Positions 7,364-15,523 are shown, counted from the first letter of the stretch. The stretch: 21,381 nucleotides of DNA from Bacillota bacterium (GCA_012521805.1 JAAYLQ010000016.1:1-21381); one strand, 5' to 3'. The notes: generated by a model not told the origin, from the letters alone. A program made the numbers and translations.

Positions 7364-8422
7364 CTACTGATCTTCCTGTTCTAGTTTTAACGCTTCAGCT
7401 ACTAAAGCACTTACGAGCTCGTCCTCAGTAACCTTGCGAATAATCTTACCTTTGCGGAAAACTAAACCAACACCATTGCCGCCAGCGATGCCCAGATCTG
7501 CTTCCCGGGCTTCACCTGGTCCATTCACTTCACAGCCCATAACAGCAATTTTCAGAGGCTTAGTGAGATGGCTCAGCTTCTCTTCAACTTCTTGTACTAT
7601 TTTTTCAAGATTGATTTTGGTCCGGCCGCAAGTGGGACAGGAAATAAAGACAGGACCGCGGTGACGCAAGTCAAGAGCTTGTAAAATAGCCCAACCGACC
7701 CTAACCTCTTCAACCGGATCCCCAGTTAACGATACGCGGATAGTGTCGCCAATACCTGCCGCTAAAAGCGCACCAATTCCAACCGCCGATTTGATGCTGC
7801 CAAACCACTTGGTACCTGCCTCTGTAATTCCGATGTGAAGGGGGTAATCCACCAATTCAGAAATAATTTTATAGGCATCAAGAGTAAAGGGAACGCTGGT
7901 TGCCTTTAGAGAAATTACAATATCTTCAAAACCCAGTTCCTCTAAAATCTTGACATGTTCCAGTGCACTTTCAACCATCGCTTTCGGTGTATGACCATAC
8001 TTTTCAACTGCCCATTCAGCAAGTGAACCAGAATTAACACCAACCCGGATTGGAACTTTGTTAGCCTGGGCTGCTTTTACTACCGCCTCTACTTTAGAAC
8101 GTGACCCAATGTTGCCGGGGTTAATCCGCAGCTTGTCAACCCCCTGCTCAATGGCGGTCAAGGCTAAACGATAGTCAAAATGAATATCTGCAACTAGGGG
8201 AACACTAATCTGCGCTTTGATTTTACCTAAAGCCAGGGCAGCATCATGATCCACAACTGCAACCCGAACAATATCACAGCCGGCAGCTGCCAGCTCATTA
8301 ATCTGAGCTGCTGTTGCTGCCGCATCGCGAGTATCAGTGTTAGTCATGCTTTGAACTGCAATCGGGGCACCGCCGCCAACTGCAATATTTCCTATCATTA
8401 TTTTACGGGTACTGCTTCTCAT
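7364..8422 (-). CDS. ispG: 4-hydroxy-3-methylbut-2-en-1-yl diphosphate synthase IspG (GcpE)
   Basis: IspG is a [4Fe-4S] enzyme that reduces and opens MEcPP to HMBPP, the penultimate step of the MEP pathway. The product is 352 residues, the usual length of the short bacterial form. The N-terminal TIM barrel contains the QSMTNTDTRD segment (24-33), ADIHFDY (about 78-84) and KLRINPGNIG (97-106). The C-terminal Fe-S domain has Cys262 and Cys265 in CPTCGR, Cys297 in MGCEVNGPGEA, and the acidic residue Glu304. The ATG at 8422 has AAGGATG upstream, 11 nt after the rseP stop. The pathway partner dxr lies two genes upstream in the same unit. Confidence 0.97.
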   Translation of the reverse strand: MRSSTRKIMIGNIAVGGGAPIAVQSMTNTDTRDAAATAAQINELAAAGCDIVRVAVVDHDAALALGKIKAQISVPLVADIHFDYRLALTAIEQGVDKLRINPGNIGSRSKVEAVVKAAQANKVPIRVGVNSGSLAEWAVEKYGHTPKAMVESALEHVKILEELGFEDIVISLKATSVPFTLDAYKIISELVDYPLHIGITEAGTKWFGSIKSAVGIGALLAAGIGDTIRVSLTGDPVEEVRVGWAILQALDLRHRGPVFISCPTCGRTKINLEKIVQEVEEKLSHLTKPLKIAVMGCEVNGPGEAREADLGIAGGNGVGLVFRKGKIIRKVTEDELVSALVAEALKLEQEDQ

Positions 8423-8433
8423 TTTCTACATCC

Positions 8434-9456
8434 TTATGACAGAAGTCTTGTAATGTCGCTGTAGGTGGCAAAGACCATCAGCATCAATAAAAGCGCCAAG
8501 CCCACAAGCTGAGCTATTCCACGATGCTCCTCTTTTAAAGGTCTGCCTCTCAGTGCTTCCACAATAAAAATCACCAACCAGCCGCCATCCAGCACTGGGA
8601 TTGGCAGCAGATTGAGCAATCCGAGATTGATATTCAGCGCGGCTGCCAAAATCATCAGGCTAGCAATACCCTGAGCCGCAAAAACTCCTACCATTTGGTA
8701 AATACCAATGGGACCAGCAAGCTCAGGTTCAACAGAGCCAGAAAACATTCCAACTATTGCAAGAACTGTCTCTTTGACAAACAGCCACGTCTGCGCTACA
8801 CCATTAATTATCGCCTGAAAAAATGGAACTTTTTGCTTGGCATTTAAACTAACTCCAATAATTCCCTTACCGTCTTCAACTTCTGGAATTACTGTAACAT
8901 CAATAAGCTGATTATCGCGTTTGATCGTTAAATGCAGCTCTTGCCCAGCCGATGCTTCAATTTCGCCAATCAGCTGATCTAAGTCGCGAACCGGGGCGTT
9001 ATTGACCTGCACCACTTGATCCCCTAACTCCAGTCCAACCTGTTCAGCAGGTAAACCAGGGACAAGGGCGACAATAGTGGGTGGGATGAAAATCAGTGCT
9101 GAATACAATGCTAGAATTACTGCAGCAAAGACAAAATTCATAAAAGGTCCTGCCGCGATAGTAGCAAGTCTCACAGGCAGAGGTTTGTTATTGAAGTTTC
9201 CTGGATGCTGTTCACCGATAGATTCTAATTCGCTTTCTGGTTCATCCATCCCTGCCAGCTTAACAAAACCTCCCAGCGGCAGCAATCTGATTGAGTAAAC
9301 TGTCTCACCTTTCTTTGTATGCACTAAACGGGGTCCAAATCCAAGGGCAAACTCATAAACAACTACTCCTGCCAATTTGGCCACAAGAAAATGGCCCAGC
9401 TCGTGAAAAAACACTATTGTTCCAAATACAATGATAAAGGCTACTATCGTTGGCAT
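8434..9456 (-). CDS. rseP: Site-2 intramembrane zinc metalloprotease RseP/RasP
   Basis: This membrane protease cleaves transmembrane anti-sigma factors and leftover signal peptides. The 340-residue product has the zinc-binding HELGH at 18-22 in the first transmembrane helix, a single PDZ domain (about 115-205, with GLELGDQVVQVNNAPVRDLDQL), and the second active-site motif with LDGG at 289-292 (Asp290 as third zinc ligand). There are about four hydrophobic spans, the last near the C-terminus. The short, single-PDZ form is typical of Clostridia; E. coli RseP has about 450 residues and two PDZ domains. The ATG follows the dxr stop by one base (TAGCATG), with the SD inside the end of dxr, so translation is coupled. 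Confidence 0.96.
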   Translation of the reverse strand: MPTIVAFIIVFGTIVFFHELGHFLVAKLAGVVVYEFALGFGPRLVHTKKGETVYSIRLLPLGGFVKLAGMDEPESELESIGEQHPGNFNNKPLPVRLATIAAGPFMNFVFAAVILALYSALIFIPPTIVALVPGLPAEQVGLELGDQVVQVNNAPVRDLDQLIGEIEASAGQELHLTIKRDNQLIDVTVIPEVEDGKGIIGVSLNAKQKVPFFQAIINGVAQTWLFVKETVLAIVGMFSGSVEPELAGPIGIYQMVGVFAAQGIASLMILAAALNINLGLLNLLPIPVLDGGWLVIFIVEALRGRPLKEEHRGIAQLVGLALLLMLMVFATYSDITRLLS

Positions 9457-9457
9457 G

Positions 9458-10597
9458 CTACCCCTTCCTTCCTATTTTTTCACTAATCAGGAGCGCTTTG
9501 GCTCGCGTTTCTTGATCGGTTGCAATCAGCGTTTCTAGACTAGGATTGTTCAGTGGTTGATGGTCATCCATTGCTAACCTAACTATTTCAGGAATGTCGC
9601 TAAATCTGACTTTATTCTCGAGAAACTGATGTACCGCGATCTCATTAGCTGCATTTAACACAGTTGGCATAGTCCCACCGATCTTCCCCGCTTGATAGGC
9701 TAAATCAAGGCACGGAAACCGCTGGGGATCATATTCTCTGAAAGTCAAAGCTGTCAGCTTTGTAAAATCCAATTTTGGAACTTGGGATTCAACAATCTGC
9801 GGATATGTCAGCGCATATTGGATCGGCAGCCGCATATCAGCCGGCCCCAGCTGAGCCAGCACTGAACCGTCGCGAAATCTTACCATCGAATGAATAATGC
9901 TTTGGGGATGAACCACTACCTCAATTTGATCATAATTCAGGTCAAATAACCAATGGGCTTCAATAACCTCTAAACCTTTATTCATTAAAGTTGCCGAATC
10001 GATGGTAATCTTTCCACCCATCCGCCATGTGGGATGATTCAATGCCTGCTCTACCGTTACCTGAGACAAATCTTCCGGCTCAGTTAAAAAGGGACCTCCC
10101 GATGCAGTTAATATTACTGCTTCAACATCTTCCGAATTTTTCCCATCTAGAATCTGCCAAACAGCACTATGTTCAGAGTCAATTGGAATTATTTGGGAGC
10201 GATACTCCATAACTAGGTGACCGCCAACAACTAAAGTTTCTTTGTTAGCTAAAGCAACCTTCTTACCAGCTTTTAAAGCAGCTATGGTTGGCTCTAAACC
10301 AGCAAATCCAACTAAAGCGATAACTACAACATCAACGTTAGGATCAGACGCTAATTCTATTAAACCGGCTTTTCCATAGGCCGCTTCAATGTTATAGTGC
10401 TGCTGCAGCTGCTTAGCAGCTGCAGGATCGCCGATTACAACTTTTTGAGGAGCAAACTCTTCAATCTGCTCACTTAACCTATCGATACTGCTGTGAGCAC
10501 TTAAACCATATACTCTATATTCCGATAAGTTTCGCAAAACTTCAAGCGTTTGGGTTCCAATCGAACCTGTCGAACCTAGTATGGCAACGTTAATCAT
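9458..10597 (-). CDS. dxr: 1-deoxy-D-xylulose 5-phosphate reductoisomerase
   Basis: Dxr converts DXP to MEP with NADPH, the first committed step of the MEP isoprenoid pathway. The product is 379 residues from the ATG at 10597. A 32-residue longer reading exists, but it would overlap the upstream permease gene, and MINVAILGSTGSIG is the family start, with GAGGAAGG upstream. Visible: the NADPH loop GSTGSIG (8-14), ANKET (118-122), metal and substrate residues Asp140 and Glu142 in IDSEHSAVWQ, ASGGPFL (about 165-171), NKGLEVIEA (206-214, with Glu210 as metal ligand), and HPQSIIHS (from 230). It is co-transcribed with rseP and ispG. Confidence 0.97.
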   Translation of the reverse strand: MINVAILGSTGSIGTQTLEVLRNLSEYRVYGLSAHSSIDRLSEQIEEFAPQKVVIGDPAAAKQLQQHYNIEAAYGKAGLIELASDPNVDVVVIALVGFAGLEPTIAALKAGKKVALANKETLVVGGHLVMEYRSQIIPIDSEHSAVWQILDGKNSEDVEAVILTASGGPFLTEPEDLSQVTVEQALNHPTWRMGGKITIDSATLMNKGLEVIEAHWLFDLNYDQIEVVVHPQSIIHSMVRFRDGSVLAQLGPADMRLPIQYALTYPQIVESQVPKLDFTKLTALTFREYDPQRFPCLDLAYQAGKIGGTMPTVLNAANEIAVHQFLENKVRFSDIPEIVRLAMDDHQPLNNPSLETLIATDQETRAKALLISEKIGRKG

Positions 10598-10622
10598 AAA
10601 TATATTCCTTCCTCTTTTATGT

Positions 10623-11636
10623 TTAAGGTCGCGATGAGTTATCCCAGACCACAATATAAAACGCTTTGCCAGTAATCGCCAGGAGAGGACCAAAAATAAA
10701 TCCGGATATGCCCATCAATCTGACTCCAGCATACAAGACCACAATTGATGATAGGGGGTGCAGTCCAACCTGGCTGCTCATAATCTGCGGTTCCCAAATC
10801 TGCCTGATCACCAGCAGAATTAACCACACCACACATACTAGAATTCCTTTGAAGACCAGACCATTAGCAAGATTGTAAACAATAACCGGTATAAAAATTC
10901 CACCAGGTCCAAGCACAGGGATAAAATCAAATAGTCCGGTAAGAATTCCAAGAACCCAGGCATAAGGCTGGTTCAAAAGCAGAAAACCGCTAATGGCGAT
11001 ACAAGCAGAAATCCACATTAGAATAAACTGCGCTTTAATATAGGCAAACAGCCCCTGAACAACCTGGTGTTTAAGGCCAAATAATTTAGCATGCCAGTTC
11101 CTCGGCAGATTGGCGGTAATAAATTTAGCGATGCTTTTTTTGTCTCTAATTACAAAAAAAGCAGTCATTGCCGCCAAAATCCAAGCAAAAAGCAAATTGG
11201 GAAGCTTTTTGATGACATTTAACACCTCAACCAGCAGTCCAATGATAAATTGATTTACGCTATCAGTTAGGGCCGGAACCATATTGCTGATTGGTTCCGG
11301 AAGGGTTTGGACAAATTGATGCATACTTTCAAAGGCACGATAGCCATCACGGTACAGAGTTTGAAACAGCTGAATCAGCTGATCTACCTCATGCCACAGT
11401 CCAACAACAGCAAAACTAATCAGCAGCAAAAGACTGCCAAAGATAACCAAAACAAATCCGAAGGAAACGATGCTTCTAGGAAACCCTTTTTGCTGGCAGT
11501 AATCAACAACGGGATGCACAACTGCAGCAATCAGAGTACCCACTAAAAATGGAGCAAAATAATGAAATAGCTCCTTTAAGAAAAAGAACCCTATCAGCAT
11601 TCCAACCAAGGCTGCAATCCTGGTATTGAGGTCCAT
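10623..11636 (-). CDS. AI-2E family permease, YtvI-like
   Basis: A polytopic membrane protein of 337 residues with about seven or eight hydrophobic spans. Family features are a central soluble or amphipathic region (about 80-125, DQLIQLFQTLYRDGY), the FDFIPVLGPGG motif (about 233-243), and WEPQIMSSQVGLHPLSSIVV followed by GISGFIFGPLLAI near the C-terminus. The last segment is the part that most resembles YtvI-type sporulation permeases. Transport substrate is unknown; members have been linked to autoinducer export, Na+/H+ exchange and sporulation, so no function should be assumed. I chose the ATG at 11636, with AGGAGG 5 nt upstream, over an ATG at 11663 that lacks an SD. It sits 30 nt after cdsA and 25 nt before dxr. 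Confidence 0.85.
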   Translation of the reverse strand: MDLNTRIAALVGMLIGFFFLKELFHYFAPFLVGTLIAAVVHPVVDYCQQKGFPRSIVSFGFVLVIFGSLLLLISFAVVGLWHEVDQLIQLFQTLYRDGYRAFESMHQFVQTLPEPISNMVPALTDSVNQFIIGLLVEVLNVIKKLPNLLFAWILAAMTAFFVIRDKKSIAKFITANLPRNWHAKLFGLKHQVVQGLFAYIKAQFILMWISACIAISGFLLLNQPYAWVLGILTGLFDFIPVLGPGGIFIPVIVYNLANGLVFKGILVCVVWLILLVIRQIWEPQIMSSQVGLHPLSSIVVLYAGVRLMGISGFIFGPLLAITGKAFYIVVWDNSSRP

Positions 11637-11666
11637 AATTTCCTCCTGACTGATAAGGGCCATATT

Positions 11667-12449
11667 TTAAGCAAATACTGGAATATATTTCAGGATAAAA
11701 TAAAGGACTGGAAGTACAAACAACAATGAATCAAACCGATCGAGAACACCGCCATGGCCCGGTAAAATCTTCCCAGAATCCTTAATCTCTCTCTCCCGTT
11801 TCATAGCGGATTCCACCAAGTCCCCTGTTTGACCTATCGTAGATAACAAGACCGCTGTCAGTGCGAGATGAAAAACGGATTTTTCAAAAACCAGTGCGAG
11901 GATCACAGCTGCGGCGCATGCAGCAGCGATACCACCTAAAGAGCCCTCCCAGGTTTTCTTAGGACTGATAGCTGGTGCCAGTTTGGTCTTGCCAAAAGCC
12001 AAACCAAGAAAATACGCACCAGTATCAGTCGCCCATGTAACCAGGATACCAAATAAGCTCCATATAAAACCAAATTCGTGGTTTAACAGCCACAAGAAAC
12101 TGAACAAACCTGCTACATAAAAAACCGCAGCCATCTGCCACATCTGACTTAGGGGTCTGCGTGTCGTAAAGGTTGCTCTAATCAATAAATACATTAACTG
12201 CAGTACAAACCACACTAACAGGAAAGAGTGATCTACTCCAGTATATGCGAGAAGCAACAGCGATAGTCCGGCAGGAATCAAGTAGTCCCAATATCCTTGT
12301 CCCTGGTACATTCTATTAAATTCGTACAATCCTAAAAATACCAACAGTGCTAATCCGATCTGCAGGTAAATCCCGCTGTAATAAATTGCTGCTAAAAATA
12401 TCGGAATTCCTAATACTGCAGTCAATATCCTAGTTGCCAAGACTGTCAC
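11667..12449 (-). CDS. cdsA: Phosphatidate cytidylyltransferase CdsA
   Basis: CdsA is an integral membrane enzyme that makes CDP-diacylglycerol from phosphatidic acid and CTP, the branch point for phospholipids. The 260-residue product has about eight hydrophobic spans. It has SPKKTWEGSLGG (162-173) and the CDS signature KDSGKILPGHGGVLDRFDS (223-241), with the Asp residues that bind metal. The start is uncertain: GTG at 12449 (used here) or TTG at 12440, which has the better-placed AGGTGA and would give MATRILTAVLGI. Both fit the family. It begins 10 nt after a double stop (TAA TAG) ending uppS, the usual partner gene. Confidence 0.96.
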   Translation of the reverse strand: MTVLATRILTAVLGIPIFLAAIYYSGIYLQIGLALLVFLGLYEFNRMYQGQGYWDYLIPAGLSLLLLAYTGVDHSFLLVWFVLQLMYLLIRATFTTRRPLSQMWQMAAVFYVAGLFSFLWLLNHEFGFIWSLFGILVTWATDTGAYFLGLAFGKTKLAPAISPKKTWEGSLGGIAAACAAAVILALVFEKSVFHLALTAVLLSTIGQTGDLVESAMKREREIKDSGKILPGHGGVLDRFDSLLFVLPVLYFILKYIPVFA

Positions 12450-12459
12450 CTACCAGCTA

Positions 12460-13164
12460 TTATTCATAAACACGACCAAATCTGCGTTCTCGCTGTTTGA
12501 AGCTTTCCAGGGCTTTTTTAAATTCTTCTATGTCAAAATCGGGCCAAAGAGTTTCGGTAAAATACCACTCAGAGTAAGCTGACTGCCAGAGTAAAAAATT
12601 ACTCATCCGCAGTTCCCCACCGGTTCGGATAATCAGATCCGGATCAGCCAAATCCTTTGTATATAAATAGCGATTGACAACCTCTTCGGTAATCTGATCA
12701 ATGGTGAACTTGCCTTCAAGAACATCCGATGCGATACCACGGATAGCCTGAGTAATTTCCATGCGGCCTCCATAGTTAAAGGCAACATTCAAGAAAAGGC
12801 GGTCATTATGTTTTGTCCGTTCTTCTGCACTCCGCCAGATCTGCTGCTGTTTTGGAGAAACCGATGTAATATCACCGATTACTCTAACTTTAACACCATT
12901 TTGAACTAGTTCTTCCAATTCAACCCCGAAAGTCAGCTCCATTAATTTCATTAAATATTGAACTTCTCCAGCCGGACGGTTCCAGTTTTCTGTGCTAAAA
13001 GCATAGACGGTGAGGATTTTGATCCCAATATCACCGCAGTATCTTACAATCCTTTTTAGAGAATTGACACCTTCCCGATGGCCAAAATAACGGGGCAGCC
13101 TTCGCTGCTTAGCCCATCTGCCATTTCCATCCATAATAATTGCTACATGATTTGGAATGCTCAT
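12460..13164 (-). CDS. uppS: Undecaprenyl diphosphate synthase UppS (cis-prenyltransferase)
   Basis: UppS condenses isopentenyl diphosphate onto farnesyl diphosphate to make C55 undecaprenyl diphosphate, the lipid carrier for peptidoglycan and wall polymers. The product is 234 residues from the ATG at 13164. The ATG at 13170 directly abuts AGGAGG, while 13164 has a 6-nt spacer and gives the family-like MSIPNHVAIIMDGNGRWAKQR. Visible: the catalytic Asp12 in MDGNGRWA, GHREG (about 29-33), YAFSTENWNRP (about 54-64), and the C-terminal DLIIRTGGELRMSNFLLWQ with YSEWYF. All key residues are intact. It sits between a small unknown gene and cdsA. Confidence 0.97.
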   Translation of the reverse strand: MSIPNHVAIIMDGNGRWAKQRRLPRYFGHREGVNSLKRIVRYCGDIGIKILTVYAFSTENWNRPAGEVQYLMKLMELTFGVELEELVQNGVKVRVIGDITSVSPKQQQIWRSAEERTKHNDRLFLNVAFNYGGRMEITQAIRGIASDVLEGKFTIDQITEEVVNRYLYTKDLADPDLIIRTGGELRMSNFLLWQSAYSEWYFTETLWPDFDIEEFKKALESFKQRERRFGRVYE

Positions 13165-13190
13165 TTTCATCCTCCTCTGGCCCTGAACCG

Positions 13191-13412
13191 CTAACTAATT
13201 GACCAATCACAAGCAGCACAGATTAGTTCAAGGCAGTCAGAAACCGAGCGAATTCCAATGATGCGTACACTGCTCTCATCATCTGGAACAACGTCCCGCT
13301 TTTTGGGTGGTGCAGTCATGATCACCCGATATTCTTGTTGTTCCTCACGAAGATATTCCACAGCCTCATCCAGCGGATACCCGATAATTAATGTCCAATC
13401 AATACTGCTCAA
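13191..13412 (-). CDS. Small conserved-looking protein of unknown function between frr and uppS
   Basis: A 73-residue acidic, soluble-looking protein that I do not recognise. The start is a TTG overlapping the frr stop in TTGA, with AAGGAG 11 nt upstream inside frr, so translation is probably coupled to frr. The N-terminal segment WTLIIGYPLDEAVEYLREEQQEYRV weakly resembles a beta-alpha-beta unit like a PASTA repeat (G-x-x-L-x-x-A-x-x-x-L), followed by TAPPKKRDVV and a second strand-helix, SVRIIGIRSVSDCLELICAACDW. There is no membrane segment or signal peptide. Position, SD and coding continuity support a real gene; 27 nt follow before uppS. No function can be assigned. Confidence 0.7.
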   Translation of the reverse strand: MSSIDWTLIIGYPLDEAVEYLREEQQEYRVIMTAPPKKRDVVPDDESSVRIIGIRSVSDCLELICAACDWSIS

Positions 13413-13966
13413 ATTTCCATGATCTCCTTTTCCTTAGCTTCCGCTAAGCGGTCAATTTCATCAATATATTTATCAGTCAGCTCCTGAACATTATTCAAAT
13501 AGCGGCGGCTTTCGTCCTCAGTAATTTCGCCATCTTTTTCTAGCTGCTTAATCTCGTCGTTTAGATCCCGGCGAATGTTGCGAACCGCAATTTTATGATC
13601 TTCAGCCTCTTTTTTAACCACCTTTACAAGCTGTTTGCGGCGCTCTTCAGTCAACTGCGGGATCGCAATTCGAATTACAGTGCCATCATTAGTGGGGTTT
13701 AAACCCAAATCAGATGCTAAAATCGCTTTTTCGATATCCTTAATTGCAGTCTTGTCCCATGGTTGGACAACAAGGAGCCGCGGCTCTGGAGCAGAAATAC
13801 TGGCCAGTTGATTTAAGGGTGTGGGTGTGTCATAGTAATTGACTACTACCCGGTCCAGCAGACTTGGATTTGCCCTGCCAGTACGAATGCCCCCAAAAGC
13901 ATTATTAGTAGAGGCTATTACTTGTTTCATTCTAGCTTCTCCATCTTTTAGAATTTCACTAACCAT
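13409..13966 (-). CDS. frr: Ribosome recycling factor
   Basis: RRF, with EF-G, splits the post-termination ribosome. The product is 185 residues, the normal length. Domain I is a three-helix bundle (about 1-30 and 105-185), and domain II is a small barrel (about 31-104). Family motifs are GGIRTGRANPSLLDRVVVNYY (about 25-45), PWDKTAIKDIEKAI (about 69-82), and the NIRRDLNDEIKQLEKDGEITEDE region (about 129-151). The ATG lies inside the end of pyrH (8-nt overlap), with GGGGGGAG upstream, so the two are translationally coupled. The stop overlaps the TTG of the next small gene. Confidence 0.97.
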   Translation of the reverse strand: MVSEILKDGEARMKQVIASTNNAFGGIRTGRANPSLLDRVVVNYYDTPTPLNQLASISAPEPRLLVVQPWDKTAIKDIEKAILASDLGLNPTNDGTVIRIAIPQLTEERRKQLVKVVKKEAEDHKIAVRNIRRDLNDEIKQLEKDGEITEDESRRYLNNVQELTDKYIDEIDRLAEAKEKEIMEI

Positions 13967-14690
13967 TGTTTCTCCCCCCTATAATAGTTCCAAGAGATTC
14001 ACCACGAATAATCCGAACAATACTGTTCTCTTCATTGAAGTTAAACACAATTATCGGGATACCATTGTCCATACAGAGTGAAGTAGCTGTAGAATCCATC
14101 ACCCCTAAACCCCGATTTAATACATCGATATAGTCAAGGGTGTCAAACTTGACAGCATCGGCGTTGACGCGCGGATCTGAATCGTACACTCCATCAACGC
14201 CTTTCTTGGCCATCAGGATTACTTCTGCTTCGATTTCTGCTGCCCGTAAAGCTGCAGTTGTATCTGTGGAGAAAAACGGATTACCTGTACCTGATGCGAA
14301 AATTACAACACGCTGTTTCTCCAAATGCCGGATTGCGCGGCGGCGAATATACGGCTCAGCAATTTCCCGCATTTCAATAGCTGTTTGGACTCGGGTAGGA
14401 ACGCCAATTTTTTCAAGAGCATCCTGGAGTGCCAGCGCATTTATACATGTAGCCAGCATACCCATGTAGTCTGCGGTACTGCGATCCATACCTTTAGCGC
14501 TGCCTACAGCTCCACGCCAAAAGTTGCCTCCCCCTACCACAACAGCTATTTCTACTCCCAATTCAAATGCGTTTTTAATACTTAGGGCAATTTCATTCAC
14601 TACGGCGGGATCGATGCCAAAGCCGTTGGCTCCACCCAATGCCTCTCCACTGAGTTTTAACACAATCCGTTGGTATTTCAATTGAGTCAT
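13959..14690 (-). CDS. pyrH: UMP kinase
   Basis: PyrH phosphorylates UMP to UDP with ATP, feeding pyrimidine nucleotide synthesis; it is an amino-acid-kinase-fold enzyme, usually hexameric. The product is 243 residues. Visible: LKLSGEALGG (about 11-20), VVGGGNFWRG (about 51-60), the UMP-binding DRSTADYMGMLATCINALAL stretch (about 69-88), ASGTGNPFFSTDTTAALRA (about 131-149), and MAKKGVDGVYDSDPR (about 160-174). The ATG at 14690 is preceded by AGGGAG. A terminator separates it from tsf, so pyrH-frr expression needs read-through or a promoter in the short gap; I could not find a well-spaced one there. Confidence 0.97.
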   Translation of the reverse strand: MTQLKYQRIVLKLSGEALGGANGFGIDPAVVNEIALSIKNAFELGVEIAVVVGGGNFWRGAVGSAKGMDRSTADYMGMLATCINALALQDALEKIGVPTRVQTAIEMREIAEPYIRRRAIRHLEKQRVVIFASGTGNPFFSTDTTAALRAAEIEAEVILMAKKGVDGVYDSDPRVNADAVKFDTLDYIDVLNRGLGVMDSTATSLCMDNGIPIIVFNFNEENSIVRIIRGESLGTIIGGRNNG

Positions 14691-14756
14691 AATTTCACTC
14701 TCTCCCTAAAATATTCTGCGCTTATATCAATTTCCCTTTTATTTCCTGAAGCTCAA

Positions 14757-14787
14757 GAAAAAAAGGAACACCAAAAAGGTGCTCCTT
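14757..14787 (-). terminator. Rho-independent terminator after tsf
   Basis: Transcribed strand: AAGGAGCACC, loop TTTTT, GGTGTTCCTT (10 pairs including one G-U), then T's up to 14758. The first stem bases overlap the tsf stop codon. Stem, loop and U-run are all canonical, so this should end much of the rpsB-tsf transcript. Confidence 0.85.
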
Positions 14788-15439
14788 ACTGCTTAATCTG
14801 GGACATTACTTCTGCAGCGAAGTCTTCTTGGCGCTTCTCAATTCCTTCACCACGTTCAAAACGAGCGAACCGCCGGATGGAAATGTTCTCACCGATTTTA
14901 GCAATCTTTTCAGTGAGGACCTGCTGAACGGTTAAGTCCGGATCTTTAATGAAAGGCTGCTCTAGTAAGCAAATCTCAGATAAAAATTTCTCAATTCTAC
15001 CGTCAACAATTTTGTCGACAATATGTTCGGGTTTACCTTCGTTGAGGGCTGCTGCTTTAAAGATCTCTTTTTCTCGAGCAATAACATCTTCAGGTACATC
15101 TTCCCGAGACACATATTCCGGATTAGAAGCAGCAATATGCATTGCAATATCTTTAACAAATTCCTGAAACTCAGCTGTTTTAGCAACAAAGTCTGTTTCG
15201 CAGTTAACCTCAACTAATACACCAATCCGACCACCCATATGGATATATGCATCAACCAAACCTTCAGCTGCAATTCGGCCAGCTTTTTTGGCTGCTTGCG
15301 ACAAACCTTTTTCTTTCAGGTATTTGAGGGCTGCTTCCATATCACCGTTAGTTTCAACCAAAGCTTTCTTGCAGTCCATCATTCCTGCACCAGATCTTTC
15401 GCGCAGTTCCTTGACTAACTGAGCACTAATATTTGCCAC
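14786..15439 (-). CDS. tsf: Elongation factor Ts (short form)
   Basis: EF-Ts recharges EF-Tu by exchanging GDP for GTP. The 217-residue product is shorter than the E. coli (283) and B. subtilis (293) proteins and resembles the short forms seen in many Clostridia and in Thermus, which keep less of the second half-core. Visible: an N-terminal UBA-like domain (about 1-40) with LRERSGAGMMDCKKAL (about 12-27), and the EF-Tu contact motif TDFVAK (82-87). The GTG start at 15439 has AAGGAGGGG upstream. It follows rpsB across an 84-nt gap carrying a terminator-like hairpin. The stop codon is embedded in the next terminator. Confidence 0.96.
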   Translation of the reverse strand: MANISAQLVKELRERSGAGMMDCKKALVETNGDMEAALKYLKEKGLSQAAKKAGRIAAEGLVDAYIHMGGRIGVLVEVNCETDFVAKTAEFQEFVKDIAMHIAASNPEYVSREDVPEDVIAREKEIFKAAALNEGKPEHIVDKIVDGRIEKFLSEICLLEQPFIKDPDLTVQQVLTEKIAKIGENISIRRFARFERGEGIEKRQEDFAAEVMSQIKQ

Positions 15440-15464
15440 CGAAACCCCTCCTTCTTTAGTTTCA

Positions 15465-15517
15465 TAAAAAAGGGGAGCATCACGAGAGTGTACACCCTCA
15501 ACCCAGCTCCCCTCGTG
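15465..15517 (-). terminator. Terminator-like element between rpsB and tsf with competing pairings (possible attenuator)
   Basis: On the transcribed strand AGGGGAGC (15513 to 15506) pairs with GCTCCCCT (15478 to 15471), followed by a run of six T's (15471-15466). An inner hairpin, GAGGGTGTACACTCTC (15499 to 15484), sits between. CACGAG (15517 to 15512) is also complementary to CTCGTG (15486 to 15481). That pairing overlaps both the outer 5' arm and the inner 3' arm, so the two folds exclude each other. The pairings are visible; regulation is inferred. It would lower tsf relative to rpsB. Confidence 0.75.
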
Positions 15518-15523
15518 TTATGT

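Noticed and set aside
10598..10693. 32-residue N-terminal extension of Dxr
   Set aside because: It would overlap the upstream permease gene by about 70 nt, lacks an SD, and lies before the conserved MINVAILGSTGSIG start.
14691..14757. Promoter upstream of pyrH
   Set aside because: TTGATA and TATAAG occur, but no -35/-10 pair has acceptable spacing and match.
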